The notes beneath the pieces are model-generated. The model was not told the origin of the DNA and made no database searches. It was given only the letters and a program-made list of their open reading frames with translations. From Streptomyces guryensis (lineage in GTDB: Bacteria; Actinomycetota; Actinomycetes; Streptomycetales; Streptomycetaceae): a DNA stretch of 64,000 bases. Shown here piece after piece: positions 51,440 through 63,218 of this stretch. Within the stretch, counting starts at the first letter, position 1. Each line of letters begins with the position of its first letter. Location of the stretch: assembly GCF_021261325.1 (NCBI RefSeq), contig NZ_JAJSBI010000005.1, forward strand, positions 372,001 to 436,000, read 5' to 3'. Made by a program: the position numbers and the translations under genes.

Positions 51440-52267
51440 GTGACTGAGGACCCGAAGACGCGCCCGGATCCCTACGGCCTCGGCCGGGTGTTCAACGAGG
51501 TGGCGGAGCTCTACGACCGGGTCCGGCCGGGGTATCCGGACGAATTGTTCGCAGACCTGGTCGCCATCACCGGCATGGGCGAAAGGTCGTCGGTGCTGGA
51601 GGTGGGCTGCGGCAGTGGTCAGGCCACGCCATCGCTGGCAGCGCTGGGATGCTCGGTGACCGCCGTCGAGGCGGGCGCGGACATGGCAGCACTCGCTCGA
51701 CGCCGGGTCGCCTCTTTTCCCAATGTCGAGGTCGAGACATCGCGGTTTGAGGAGTGGGACGACCGTGGCCGACGCTTCGACGCCCTGGTCGCTGCGTCGT
51801 CGTGGCACTGGGTCGACCCATCGGTTGGCTGGCGGCGGGCGCACGAGGTGGTCTCGCCCGGAGGCTGGATGGCGCTGCTGGGCCACGTGGTGGTCCGCCG
51901 GCCGGGAGAGCCCGAGGTGTATGCCGAGAGCGCCGATCTGCACGAGCGGTTCTCTCCGGGGAACCCCGGCTGGGGCCATCCGCCGCTGGAGGACGAGGTG
52001 CGCACCACCGACGAAGGGTGGGGGCTGGTCGAGGATCCCGGAGGACTGTTCGGCCCGACGATGGTGCGCTGGTACCCAACCGTTCAGTGGTTCACCGGGG
52101 ACGGATTCGCGGACCTCCTTCGCTCGACGTCGCTGTATCGCAGGCTCGACCGGGAGGTCCGTGAGCCCCTGCTGGACGCTGTCGCCGAGCGCATCCGCAC
52201 TCGGATGGGGGATCGGGCACCACGCCGTTATCTGAGCGTCCTGCGGGTGGGACGGCGCGTCGGGTGA
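51440..52267 (+). CDS. Class I SAM-dependent methyltransferase
   Basis: A 275-residue Rossmann-fold methyltransferase with the SAM motif VLEVGCGSGQAT (~residues 52-63), the acidic strand end AVEAGADMAALAR, and the FDALVAASSWHWVDP segment, matching the UbiE/Methyltransf_11 type with the AxSWHW motif seen in many small-molecule methylases. The start is GTG. No biosynthetic genes flank it, so the acceptor is unknown. Confidence 0.82.
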   Translation: MTEDPKTRPDPYGLGRVFNEVAELYDRVRPGYPDELFADLVAITGMGERSSVLEVGCGSGQATPSLAALGCSVTAVEAGADMAALARRRVASFPNVEVETSRFEEWDDRGRRFDALVAASSWHWVDPSVGWRRAHEVVSPGGWMALLGHVVVRRPGEPEVYAESADLHERFSPGNPGWGHPPLEDEVRTTDEGWGLVEDPGGLFGPTMVRWYPTVQWFTGDGFADLLRSTSLYRRLDREVREPLLDAVAERIRTRMGDRAPRRYLSVLRVGRRVG

Positions 52268-52605
52268 GCCAAGGGACCGATGTCTGAACCACACGACCAG
52301 CCGTCGCGGGAGAGGCATGGCCGCGGCGGCCCTCCAAGTCGACTTCGGCGCAGTGATCCCATCAGACGGCTGGGGGACGGCGTTCGGCATGTCAGCAGGC
52401 GCGTTTCGGCGTGCAGGCGTGGCCGGACTTGCCGCGGCCGCCCGGGTGCCTGACCGGCGACGCGCTGGAGCACACCGGGACGACAGGCTGCCGGACATGC
52501 TCGCGCGGGCACGGTTGTCGTGTGTGCCGCTCGGACGCCGCTCGGGCGACGAGTGGGCGTAGAGGGGAGTTGCGCCCTCGTCCTTGATCCGACCGGAAGG
52601 CGGCG

Positions 52606-52960
52606 ATGGCCCTCTCCGTCGGCGAGAAGACCGGGATCGCCGTCGTGCACGTCGACCGACTACGGGCGTCACGGCCCGGTCGCCCGCGTCGCCGCTCTCG
52701 ACGTGCATGCCGGCGAGGTCTTCGCTGAGGTGATCGCGTGCAACAACATGGCGAATTTCAGCGCCTTCCTGGACCAGCTCGACGGGGAGATCGGTGCCGG
52801 CCAGGAGCGCCCCGTTGTGCGACACGACAAGACCACCGAGCGGCCCGGGGCGGGACCGTTGCTGCGGTCGGCGGTGTCAGCTCCCACTCCCGGCGCCTCA
52901 CCCATGACCGCCCGGTCAGTGTTCTGTGCTGGATTTGGCGGAATGAGCGGCGGCATCCCC
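52606..52960 (+). pseudogene. IS630-like transposase fragment
   Basis: Pieces in several frames: ALSVGEKTGIAVVHVD (as in the VDEKTQIQALDR box), then YGRHGPVARVAALDVHAGEV and FSAFLDQLDGEIGAG (the strand and FL.FLD stretch of the DDE domain), then HSRRLTHDRPVSVLC in a third frame. At least two frameshifts break it, and the N- and C-terminal parts are missing. No terminal inverted repeats are seen. An intact transposase is excluded. Confidence 0.45.
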
Positions 52961-53083
52961 TCCCCGCGGTGGTGGTTTACAACCTGCGCGGGCTGGTCCG
53001 TGAGAGCACCGGCGATTTAGAAGGCGGCCTCAGGGGGGACACATGGCTGCGTGGTTTTGGCGAGGTGAGGTGGTGATGTTCGG

Positions 53084-54310
53084 GTGGGTGGTGCCGTGCG
53101 CTGGTTGCGTCGGTATCCGGGTGGCGGTGGTGGCGCCCGTCGTAACGGGGGGCGGTTGCGGTTTGTGGTGCTGGGCAGTCGGCCGGCGCGGGGGGTGGGG
53201 TCGGTTGCGCGTGCGCGCAGGGCGGGGGCGGCAGAGCGGAGGGCGGGGCAGGGCGTGGTGGTGGCCCGAGGATTGAGGGTCGGGGCTGCGTATGGATGGC
53301 GACTGTTGGTGTTGGGAGTGGTCGCCTATGCGGTTTTTGTGATGTTGGGGCGTTTGCAGCTGGTTGCCGTGGCGCTGTTTCTTGCTCTGGTGGTGACGTC
53401 GGTCCTGCGTCCGCTTGTGGATCTACTGGCGCGATGGCTGCCAAGGGCGCTGGCGGTGGTGGTGGGTGTCGCGGGAAGCTTGCTGGCGGTCCTTGGACTG
53501 CTGGCGCTGGTGGGCGAGCTGGTGGCGAGTGAGTGGGGTCGGCTGGGGCGGGAGTTCGGCGGGGGAGTGGGGCGCATCGAGCGGTGGCTGCAGGGGCCTC
53601 CTTTCCATGTGAGTCCCACCGTCATGTCGGATCTTCAGGGCAAGGTGGGCTCTTTTGTGTCCGCGCACCGCTCGGCTTTCGTCAGCGGTGCGGTGAGCGG
53701 AGCCGGGCGGCTGGTCGAGGCGCTGACGGTGTTGGTGCTTGCGCTGTTCTGTTCGATTTTCTTCATTCATTCCGGTGACCGGTTGTGGTCCTGGTTTCAG
53801 GAGGGGCTGCCACGGCGGGCCCGGGACGCGTTCGGCCGTGCGGGCGGTGCGGCGTGGCGGACCTTCGCCGGGTACACGCGGGGCATCGTGATCGTGGCGG
53901 CCACCAATGCGGTGCTGGTCGGTACCGCCCTGTTCGTGCTGGGGGTTCCGTTGGCCCTGCCGCTGACGTTGCTGGAGTTCTTCGCCGCGTTCGTCCCGCT
54001 GTTGGGGTCACCGATTGCGCTGGGGGTGGCCACGGTGGTGGCCCTGGCGTCGCGCGGCCCGGTCATCGCGATCGTGGTGCTGGCGCTGATCGTCGTCGTG
54101 GGCCAGATCGAGGGCCATGTGCTGCATCCGCTGGTGATGAGCTGGGCAGTGCGGCTGCACCCAGTGGTGGTGGCCGTTTCGGTGATTTCCGGCGGCGTCC
54201 TGGCGGGGGTGGTCGGTGCGGTCGTGGCGGTGCCGATGGTGTCGGTGGCGTGGGCGGTGGGCAGTGAACTGCGCGGCCCCTGGGCGGGGCGAAGAGGGAT
54301 GGGTGCCTGA
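53084..54310 (+). CDS. AI-2E family transporter-like membrane protein
   Basis: A 408-residue protein: an Arg/Gly-rich N-terminal stretch (~65 residues, start uncertain) then the AI-2E (YdiK/PerM) fold with ~8 helices. The family core includes LPLTLLEFFAAFVPLLGSPI and the GQIEGHVLHPLVMSWAVRLHP motif near residue 340. Members export or take up small molecules; Na+ or AI-2 coupling cannot be claimed here. It lies just after the transposase remnant and could start at a later GTG closer to the first helix. Confidence 0.75.
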   Translation: MGGAVRWLRRYPGGGGGARRNGGRLRFVVLGSRPARGVGSVARARRAGAAERRAGQGVVVARGLRVGAAYGWRLLVLGVVAYAVFVMLGRLQLVAVALFLALVVTSVLRPLVDLLARWLPRALAVVVGVAGSLLAVLGLLALVGELVASEWGRLGREFGGGVGRIERWLQGPPFHVSPTVMSDLQGKVGSFVSAHRSAFVSGAVSGAGRLVEALTVLVLALFCSIFFIHSGDRLWSWFQEGLPRRARDAFGRAGGAAWRTFAGYTRGIVIVAATNAVLVGTALFVLGVPLALPLTLLEFFAAFVPLLGSPIALGVATVVALASRGPVIAIVVLALIVVVGQIEGHVLHPLVMSWAVRLHPVVVAVSVISGGVLAGVVGAVVAVPMVSVAWAVGSELRGPWAGRRGMGA

Positions 54311-54586
54311 GGGGCTCGCAGAGAATCAGCAGTGTGACCTGAGCGTCTCCGACGAGGCCCGTGGTCAACTCGCGCCGAAGTCTGAGGTGTTGTTCGCGGG
54401 AGCGGCCAGGACGACGCACCTCCCCCGTGGCCGCGCCTGACTCGCGGCTCTGCTGCCGCGGTGCTGAGGCGTGATCCAGATTCTTCGGAGTTCAGCGGTC
54501 AGCGGATGTCGAGAGCGTGTCACCGGCTTCGTCCCAGGGATATCAGCACACATCACCGGCCGTACGAGGAAGAGGGAGGCCACACC

Positions 54587-55027
54587 ATGGCGATTCAGCG
54601 GATGGACAACGTCGGCATCGTCGTCGAGGACCTGGACGCCGCCATCGCGTTCTTCGTGGAACTCGGTATGGAGCTGGAGGGCAGGGCGCAGGTCGAGGGC
54701 CCCTTCGCCGACCAGTGCACCGGACTCGACGGCGTCCGCTGCGACATCGCGATGGTGCGGACCCCGGACGGTCACAGCCGGCTCGAACTGGCGAAGTACC
54801 GCAGCCCCGCAGTGATCAGCGCCGGGCCCCGCAACCCACCGCACAACACCCTGGGCACGCATCGCGTCATGTTCGCCGTCGACGACATCGAGGACACCGT
54901 TGCGCGCCTGCGCCCTCACGGCGCTGAACTCGTCGGCGAGATCGCCCGGTTCGAGGACAGCCATCTGCTCTGCTACCTCCGCGGTCCGGAGGGCATCATC
55001 GTCGGAATCGCCGAGCAACTGCGCTGA
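54587..55027 (+). CDS. VOC-family protein (glyoxalase fold)
   Basis: A 146-residue VOC protein. The start IQRMDNVGIVVEDLDAAIAFF and the metal-site residues in HRVMFAVDDIEDTV and YLRGPEGIIVGIAEQL fit the family, with a long middle loop (SRLELAKYRSPAVI). A GGGAGG site precedes the ATG. It is the last intact gene before a decayed stretch. Function within the superfamily (dioxygenase, epimerase or resistance) is open. Confidence 0.78.
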   Translation: MAIQRMDNVGIVVEDLDAAIAFFVELGMELEGRAQVEGPFADQCTGLDGVRCDIAMVRTPDGHSRLELAKYRSPAVISAGPRNPPHNTLGTHRVMFAVDDIEDTVARLRPHGAELVGEIARFEDSHLLCYLRGPEGIIVGIAEQLR

Positions 55028-55367
55028 GCAGGGGAAACCGAACCATGCCGGCGATAAGGATCATCGAGGTTCTGAACCGCCCGATCGGCGAGGAGCTGCC
55101 GGCCCGTGACCGGTCCAGCGAGACGTCGAAGGCGCGCTCGGCGCTCTCCTGGCCGTAGTCCTGGATCCACAGCATGGCTCGCTCGTCGCGAACGGCCTGC
55201 GCACAGGTGTCCCCGGACAGCATCGCGCACGTCTCCTCCGCCGGAACTACGGCGTCGGCGGCGACCTGGAACAGCATGTCCATGTCGAACGCGTTGACCT
55301 GGCCGGCGAAGGAGCCGCGCCGCAGTGTGCTACACGCCAGGGGTACCGGCATCGCTTGTTCCAGCAT
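54996..55367 (-). CDS. Possible remnant, unknown protein
   Basis: A 123-codon minus-strand frame with a protein-like core (AVVPAEETCAMLSGD; AMLWIQDYGQESAERAFDVS) but an odd C-terminus that runs over the end of the VOC gene on the other strand. No family recognised and no clear ribosome site. It may be a truncated gene; the flanking 55368-55620 shows nothing. Confidence 0.25.
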   Translation of the reverse strand: MLEQAMPVPLACSTLRRGSFAGQVNAFDMDMLFQVAADAVVPAEETCAMLSGDTCAQAVRDERAMLWIQDYGQESAERAFDVSLDRSRAGSSSPIGRFRTSMILIAGMVRFPLLSAVARRFRR

Positions 55368-55620
55368 GCCGCTCAGCCGCCCAACGACCGTGGCGGGCAG
55401 GGCGGTCGCGCAGACGTACAGGAGATGGCTTTCCGGTCATTGTCGAACCCGGAAGCAATCCCGGCACCGCGCTCCGGACCTATTCAGCGGAGCGGTCGCG
55501 GAGGTCACCGGCACACGGGCTGTGGGGCAGCCCTCGCGAAGCGGCGGGCTCCCGCACCCGACATGCGGTGCCGTCGTTGTACCGGGTCGCGCGGGCGGCG
55601 GCGGTCCGTGTGCTCGGGTC

Positions 55621-58077
55621 TCAGTGCGGTTCGGGACAGGGGAGGGTCTGTGCGCACCAGATGGTCTTGCCGTTGGTGGTGTGCCGGGTGCCCCACCCCT
55701 GGGTGAGCTGGGCGACGAGCAACAGACCACGGCCCCCCTCGTCGAAGGCGCGGGCCCGGCGCAGGTGCGGAGCGGTGTTGCTGGCGTCGGAGACCTCGCA
55801 GATCAGGGAGGTATCGCGAATCAGCCGCAGCTTGATCGGTGGCTCGCCGTATCTGATGGCGTTGGTGACCAGCTCGCTGACGACCAGTTCGGTGACGAAG
55901 GCCGCCTCTTCCAGGCCCCAGGCGTCCACCTGGGCGACGGCGAACTTCCTGGCGCGCGGCACCTGTGCGGGGTCGGGCTCGACGTCCCAGTCGGCGACGT
56001 GCTGGGGATCCAGCGCCCGCGTGCGAGCGAGGAGCAGGGCGGCGTCGTCGGTGCGGTGCGCGGGGAGCATGGCGTCGATCACCGTGTCGCACAGGGACTC
56101 CAGAGAGGTGGCCGAGTGGTCCAGGACCCCATGCAGCTCGGCGATCCGCTGGTCGACAGCGCGCTGGCGGCTTTCCAGTAGTCCGTCGGTGTAGAGGGTC
56201 AGCAGGCTGCCTTCGGGCAGCTCGAGTTCGGTGGCCTCGAACGGCAGCCCGCCGATGCCGAGCGGCGGTCCGGGAAGGGCGGGTACCGGGGTCCCGGTGC
56301 CGTCCGGGGAGATGACCAGCGGCAGGGGATGGCCGGCGCTGGCCAGCGTGAGGCGCCGGGAGACTGGGTCGTAGACGGTGTACAGGCAGGTGGCCCCCGA
56401 CTCGCCGATCGGCTGGAAACGGCCGGTGGCCTGGAGGTCGCTGGCGAGGTGGAGGACCAGGTCGTCCAGATGGGTCAGCAGCTCGTCCGGCGGCAGGTCG
56501 ACGTCGGCGAGAGTGCGGACCGCCGTGCGCAGCCGCCCCATGCTGGCCGAGGCGTGCAGTCCATGACCGACGACATCGCCCACGACCAGGGCTACCCGCG
56601 CGCCGGACAGCGGAATGACGTCGAACCAGTCACCTCCCACTTCCGCGCCGGTCCCGGCAGGCAGGTAGCGGGATGCCACCTCGACCGCCTCCTGGTTGGG
56701 CAGCCCCTGCGGCAGGAGGCTGCGCTGCAGGGTCAGCGCCGTCGTGCGCTCGCGGTGGTACCGGCGGGCGTTGTCGATGGCGACGGCTGCCTTGGCGGTC
56801 AGTTCTTCGGCGAGGATCAGGTCGTCGGCGGTGAAGGCCTCGGGCCGGTCGAGGCGGGAGAAGGCGACGACGCCGAGCAGCGCGCCGCGGGCCCGGAGCG
56901 GCACGGTGATCCGGCCGGTCAGCCCATCCGCGGCAAGGGACTTGTCGATCAACGGGTTGCCCGGCGGCCAGTGGGCCGGATCTGCGGCGAGTCCGGGCCC
57001 GAAGGCCCATTCGCCGCCCTCACCGGGCTCAGCGGCGAGCTCGACCCTGGACCTGCCGGTGGCCATGCAGCGGGCGGCGACGGAATCGGCAGTGTGGCTC
57101 ACGGGTGTCGTGGGCCCGGGGGCGCCGTCCGAGCCCTTCGCGCTGTGCTGGGCGGCACGGCTGAGCAGGATCGTCTGGCCGGGGGGCAACGTGGGCGCGG
57201 AGGGTGGTTCCTCTCCACGCAGCACCTCGTCGAAGAGATCCACGGTGACGAGGTCGGCGAATCCCGGCACGGGGGTGCCGGCCAGTTCCTGGGCGGTGCC
57301 GATCACGTCGAGTGTCCGGCCGATGCCGCCGCTGGCCTTGTTGAGGATGAGCAGGCGTTGCCGAGCCCAGTACTCGGCGCTCATGTCGAATCCCCAGTTG
57401 GCGACCGCGCGGACCCGGCCCTCGGCGTCCCGGACGGGCCAGATGCTGGTGGCCCAGGCGTTGGCGTAGTTACTGCCGAGCGGACGGAAGACGGTGATGA
57501 GACGGGTGGGCTCGCCCGTCCTCGCCACTTCGGCGAGCGCGTCGGTATAGGGCTTGTCGTCCCGTTCGGGAAACAGCGTGCGGTCGAACTCGGGAAACAG
57601 ATCGCGGTACTTCTTGCCGAGTACTTGCTCCTCCGAGTGCGCGATCACCCGGCCCGAGGATGCGTTGATCCACAGGAACCGCAGCTCAGTGTCGTAAACA
57701 CCCAGAGCGAAGGGAGACTGCTCGAAGGCCCGGTCCGCGATCACCGGACGGCGTCCCCAGCGCTGGATGGTCACCACGTAACCCTGTGCCTGACTGTCCA
57801 GCCCGGACAGCGGGTGTACGACCAGCATGGCGTCCACCGTGGAACCGTCCCGGTGGCGCAGGGGGATGAACCCTGTGGAGTCGGGTCCGGCGCCATACCC
57901 CTCGGGGAAGCCGGGTGGCGGGGAATCGACCAGCAGATCGGTCACGGGGCGGCCGACGGTGTCCTCCGCAGTCCAGCCCAGCAGCAGCCGGGCCCCCTCG
58001 CTCCAGCCGCTCACCACGCCGTCCGGGCTCACCACGGCAACGGCCGTGGGGGCGTCCTGCTTGCCGGCCATCTCCAC
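55621..58077 (-). CDS. PAS-GAF-SpoIIE phosphatase with C-terminal HATPase
   Basis: An 818-residue multidomain regulator: two PAS-like domains (~10-110 and ~115-245, AFEQSPFALGVYDTELRFLW), a GAF domain (~255-440), a SpoIIE/PP2C serine phosphatase domain (~460-690) with the metal motif GGDWFDV (~482) and VGDVVGHGLHASASM, then an RsbW-like HATPase_c_2 domain (~705-810, ELVTNAIRYGEPP). Such proteins control sigma factors through anti-anti-sigma phosphorylation and are common in Streptomyces. No STAS partner gene is adjacent, so the target is unknown. Confidence 0.9.
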   Translation of the reverse strand: MEMAGKQDAPTAVAVVSPDGVVSGWSEGARLLLGWTAEDTVGRPVTDLLVDSPPPGFPEGYGAGPDSTGFIPLRHRDGSTVDAMLVVHPLSGLDSQAQGYVVTIQRWGRRPVIADRAFEQSPFALGVYDTELRFLWINASSGRVIAHSEEQVLGKKYRDLFPEFDRTLFPERDDKPYTDALAEVARTGEPTRLITVFRPLGSNYANAWATSIWPVRDAEGRVRAVANWGFDMSAEYWARQRLLILNKASGGIGRTLDVIGTAQELAGTPVPGFADLVTVDLFDEVLRGEEPPSAPTLPPGQTILLSRAAQHSAKGSDGAPGPTTPVSHTADSVAARCMATGRSRVELAAEPGEGGEWAFGPGLAADPAHWPPGNPLIDKSLAADGLTGRITVPLRARGALLGVVAFSRLDRPEAFTADDLILAEELTAKAAVAIDNARRYHRERTTALTLQRSLLPQGLPNQEAVEVASRYLPAGTGAEVGGDWFDVIPLSGARVALVVGDVVGHGLHASASMGRLRTAVRTLADVDLPPDELLTHLDDLVLHLASDLQATGRFQPIGESGATCLYTVYDPVSRRLTLASAGHPLPLVISPDGTGTPVPALPGPPLGIGGLPFEATELELPEGSLLTLYTDGLLESRQRAVDQRIAELHGVLDHSATSLESLCDTVIDAMLPAHRTDDAALLLARTRALDPQHVADWDVEPDPAQVPRARKFAVAQVDAWGLEEAAFVTELVVSELVTNAIRYGEPPIKLRLIRDTSLICEVSDASNTAPHLRRARAFDEGGRGLLLVAQLTQGWGTRHTTNGKTIWCAQTLPCPEPH

Positions 58078-60421
<2,344 letters not shown>

Positions 60422-60938
60422 CTCGCCCGATCCACGGTGATCGCGGTGCCGTGCGGACCGCCGACGCGTAGACGACGGTTCACGCCGTGGGTGACTGGCT
60501 CAACATCGCCACCGTGCAGGGTGAGGCCGGCGGTTCCGTCGACGACGTGGCGAAACTGATCTTGCTACGTCGTCGACTGGACTGCCGACAACTTGTCCCC
60601 GCTCCTGGAAGGCATCTGCCGGGCGGCCGCGAAACGGGGGGTCACTCCGGTGCCGTCGAAAGCCATCGTGGTCCCAGACCGTGGTCAGCGACAGGTGGGC
60701 CGTTGACGGCATCCGCGCGGCGTGGGCCCCAAGGCAGCTGAGTGCCGTAGCCGGCCGCTACGGCACTCAGGCGTCGGCCATCGGCGGTTTGGGGGCGTGG
60801 CCGAGCACCTGGGGCGCGGGAACCGCTCGGCCAGCCGCGTCGCCTGGTCGGGACGGGGATGCGGACGAGTACGTCCTGGCAGGGTCCGCGGTCGCGCCCG
60901 GCCTCAACCCCTCTTCAGCGTCGGGGCGTTGTCGCCGC
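60422..60938. other. Interval without a recognised gene
   Basis: A short plus-strand piece (VVDWTADNLSPLLEGI in one frame near 60570-60620) looks protein-like but has no start or family, and may be a remnant. No terminator was seen after GH62. Confidence 0.35.
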
Positions 60939-61505
60939 TCAGCGCCTTGTCTCGTATCTGGTCAGGGCCACGCCGCCGGGAAACGTCCGCGTCTCCACCA
61001 GGTTCAGGTTCACCCAGCTGTCCAGCGCGGTGAAGAACGGGGTGCCGCCGCCCACCAGGACCGGATGGGTGGCGATCGCGTACTCGTCGATCAGCCCGGC
61101 GCGCATGGCCGCCCCGGCGAGCGTTGCGCCACCGATGTCCATCGGGCCGCCGTCCTCGGCCTTGAGCCGGGTGATCTCGGCGATCGCGTCGCCGGTGACC
61201 AGGCGGGTGTTCCAGTCGACCTTCTCGATCGTCGAGGAGAACACCACCTTCGGCGTGTCCCGCCAGTTCCGCGCGAACTCGATCTCCGCCGGGGTGGCAC
61301 CCGGCTGCTGGTCGCCGGTCGGCCAGTAGGAACTCATCGTCTCCCACAGCTTGCGCCCGTACAGCGACAGGCCACTGGCCTGCTCGTGGTCGAGCCACCA
61401 CTGGAACAGCTCGGGGCTCGGCGGTCCGCTCCAGCCGATGTCGTCGCCGGCCGCCGCGACGTAGCCGTCCAGGGTCAGGTTCATGCCGTAGATCAGTTTC
61501 CGCAT
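60939..61505 (-). CDS. RibD C-terminal/dihydrofolate-reductase-like protein
   Basis: A 188-residue protein of the DHFR/RibD_C fold: start MRKLIYGMNLTLDGYVAA, NADPH-binding region (SGLSLYGRKLWETM), and VFSSTIEKVDWNTRL, with GGATLAGAAMRAGLIDEY later. It is a stand-alone reductase, without the deaminase domain, of unknown substrate. The ATG at 61505 fits the family start; the longer upstream frame is not typical. Confidence 0.83.
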   Translation of the reverse strand: MRKLIYGMNLTLDGYVAAAGDDIGWSGPPSPELFQWWLDHEQASGLSLYGRKLWETMSSYWPTGDQQPGATPAEIEFARNWRDTPKVVFSSTIEKVDWNTRLVTGDAIAEITRLKAEDGGPMDIGGATLAGAAMRAGLIDEYAIATHPVLVGGGTPFFTALDSWVNLNLVETRTFPGGVALTRYETRR

Positions 61506-61968
61506 GGCCCAGCCTTCCGTCCGTGGGTGTCCGGCGTATGGACCAGCGCGGCGCGGGAAACTCATCGGTGCGCGATCAGGCCTCGCCGGCATTCCTCGTG
61601 CTCGGAGCTCAGCGTGGTGTACTCGGCCGACACTGGCAAGCCGCCTGATCTCTCCCTCGCCCTCGCCCTCGCCCTCGCGAAGAAATGCCACGGGCTTGAG
61701 ACTGATCATGGGTGACACGGGCTGCGGGACAGCCAAGGATGCCCAGGTCACGCACGATGGACATGTCACGAGTGGCGAGACCGCACAACTACCGGGTTGC
61801 GGACCCGTGCGGGTTCGCCAGCGTGTTCACGCCCCTCCGTGAGGGTGTGATTGCAGGCGACCGGAGGGACTGGCCACAGCCACGGCGGCCCACGCACCCG
61901 GCGGTGGCCGCCACCGATGGTCTCCCGGGACCTGACCTCGGAGAGGGGCCAGCCCCCGGGAGAGGACG
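61506..61968. other. Interval without a recognised gene
   Basis: A 463-bp stretch with short frames only. It contains the CCCTCG tandem repeat listed separately and the presumed promoter of the RibD_C gene. Confidence 0.4.
61654..61677. repeat. Four tandem CCCTCG units
   Basis: A 24-bp hexamer array (CCCTCG x4) ~150 bp upstream of the RibD_C start. It may vary in number through slipped replication. Confidence 0.7.
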
Positions 61969-63075
61969 TCATCCGGCGGTCAGAGTGGTCCACTTCTGGT
62001 TGGAGCCGCCGTTGCAGTCCCACAGCTGGAGCTGGGTGCCGTCGGTCGTGGAGAAGCCCGGAACGTCGAGGCACCGGCCGGAGGCGGGGTTACGGTAGCC
62101 GCCGTTGTACGGCTGCCACACCTGGTTGGCGCCGCTGTGGCAGGCCCAAAGCTGCACTTTGGTGCCGTTGTCGGTGGCCCCGCCTGCGGCGTCGAGGCAC
62201 TTGCCCATGGAACGCAGGGTGCCGTCGGTGTAGGCGGACCAGAGCTGGTTTGCACTGTCACCGCAGCTCCAGATCTGGATGGCGGTCCCATCGGCGGTGT
62301 TGGCGCCGTTGACGTCCAGGCACTTGCCGGCGATGCCGGACTGCACACGCGCCGGGGCAGGAGCGGGGTTCCTCAGCCAACCGGCGCCGTCCGCGGCCTG
62401 GATGCCGCGGTGGAAGGCGTCGGCCATCTTCTGGTAGCCCGAGTCGTTGGGGTGCAGGGGGTCGGACAGGTCGGCCGTGGTCAGACTGCTCATGTCGACG
62501 AACGCGACGTGCTTGCCCGCGGCCTGGGCGTCGCTGACGATTTGCCGGGTGGCCTGGTTGTATGCGCCCCGGAACTGCTCCTCAGAGCTGCTGGTGGACA
62601 CGACCAGGGAGGCGACGAGGACGGTTGCGTCGGGGACGTCGGCGGTGATCTGGTTGACCAGCGACTTCAGCCGGGCGATGGCGGTGTTGACCTCGGAAGC
62701 CCCTTGGAGGTCGTTGGTGCCGATATGCAACGTCACGACATTGGGCCGGTAGCGGGTCAGCGTGGCGTCGGCGAGTGCGGCGATCTGGTCGATGCGGTAT
62801 CCGGAGTGGCCTTCGTTGTCGGGGTCGGACATCGAACCGTTCCGCCCCGTGCCCACGAAGTCGAGCGGATGGCCGTCCGCCGTGAGCTCGTTCCACAACG
62901 GTCCGCGGTAGCCGTTGCCCGTACTGCTTCCCACGCCCCAGGTTATCGAGTCGCCCAACGGCATGACCCGTAAAGGCGTGTTGGTTGCGGCGGAGGCGGG
63001 GGCCGCGCCTGCCGACGTCACCCCGAGTGCGACGGCGACAAGCGCGATCAGCGGTAGTAACCAAGGTCTTCTCAT
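61969..63075 (-). CDS. Secreted SGNH esterase with C-terminal ricin (CBM13) domain
   Basis: A 368-residue exported enzyme. Signal peptide ~1-30, SGNH domain ~35-235 (MPLGDSITWG block I, HIGTNDLQ block III, DPLHPNDSGYQKM block V), then a three-repeat ricin/CBM13 domain (~240-368, NQLWSA, NQVWQP, NQKWTT). The domain set fits a carbohydrate esterase, for example deacetylating xylan. The ATG has AAGGGGA upstream. Codon 6 is TTA (63058-63060), giving possible bldA control. Two ACATCCCATG elements lie upstream. Confidence 0.88.
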   Translation of the reverse strand: MRRPWLLPLIALVAVALGVTSAGAAPASAATNTPLRVMPLGDSITWGVGSSTGNGYRGPLWNELTADGHPLDFVGTGRNGSMSDPDNEGHSGYRIDQIAALADATLTRYRPNVVTLHIGTNDLQGASEVNTAIARLKSLVNQITADVPDATVLVASLVVSTSSSEEQFRGAYNQATRQIVSDAQAAGKHVAFVDMSSLTTADLSDPLHPNDSGYQKMADAFHRGIQAADGAGWLRNPAPAPARVQSGIAGKCLDVNGANTADGTAIQIWSCGDSANQLWSAYTDGTLRSMGKCLDAAGGATDNGTKVQLWACHSGANQVWQPYNGGYRNPASGRCLDVPGFSTTDGTQLQLWDCNGGSNQKWTTLTAG

Positions 63076-63131
63076 GCAGCGTCCCCTTCTGCGAGTGCGA
63101 AGCGCACCCGTATGGATACCACGACCCCGGC

Positions 63132-63218
63132 TGTTACATCCCATGAATAGTCAGAAATCTGGGACCCATGGCGAGGAGAGGCCGCATTCTGTCTTATTCT
63201 CCCCGTTTACATCCCATG
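63132..63218 (+). promoter_or_regulatory. Two ACATCCCATG elements upstream of SGNH-ricin gene
   Basis: TGTTACATCCCATG at 63132-63145 and GTTTACATCCCATG at 63205-63218, 73 bp apart (7 helical turns). The second lies inside the 3' end of the LacI gene, between its stop codon and the start of the SGNH unit. The identical 11-nt core TTACATCCCATG in both copies is hard to explain by chance. Confidence 0.6.
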
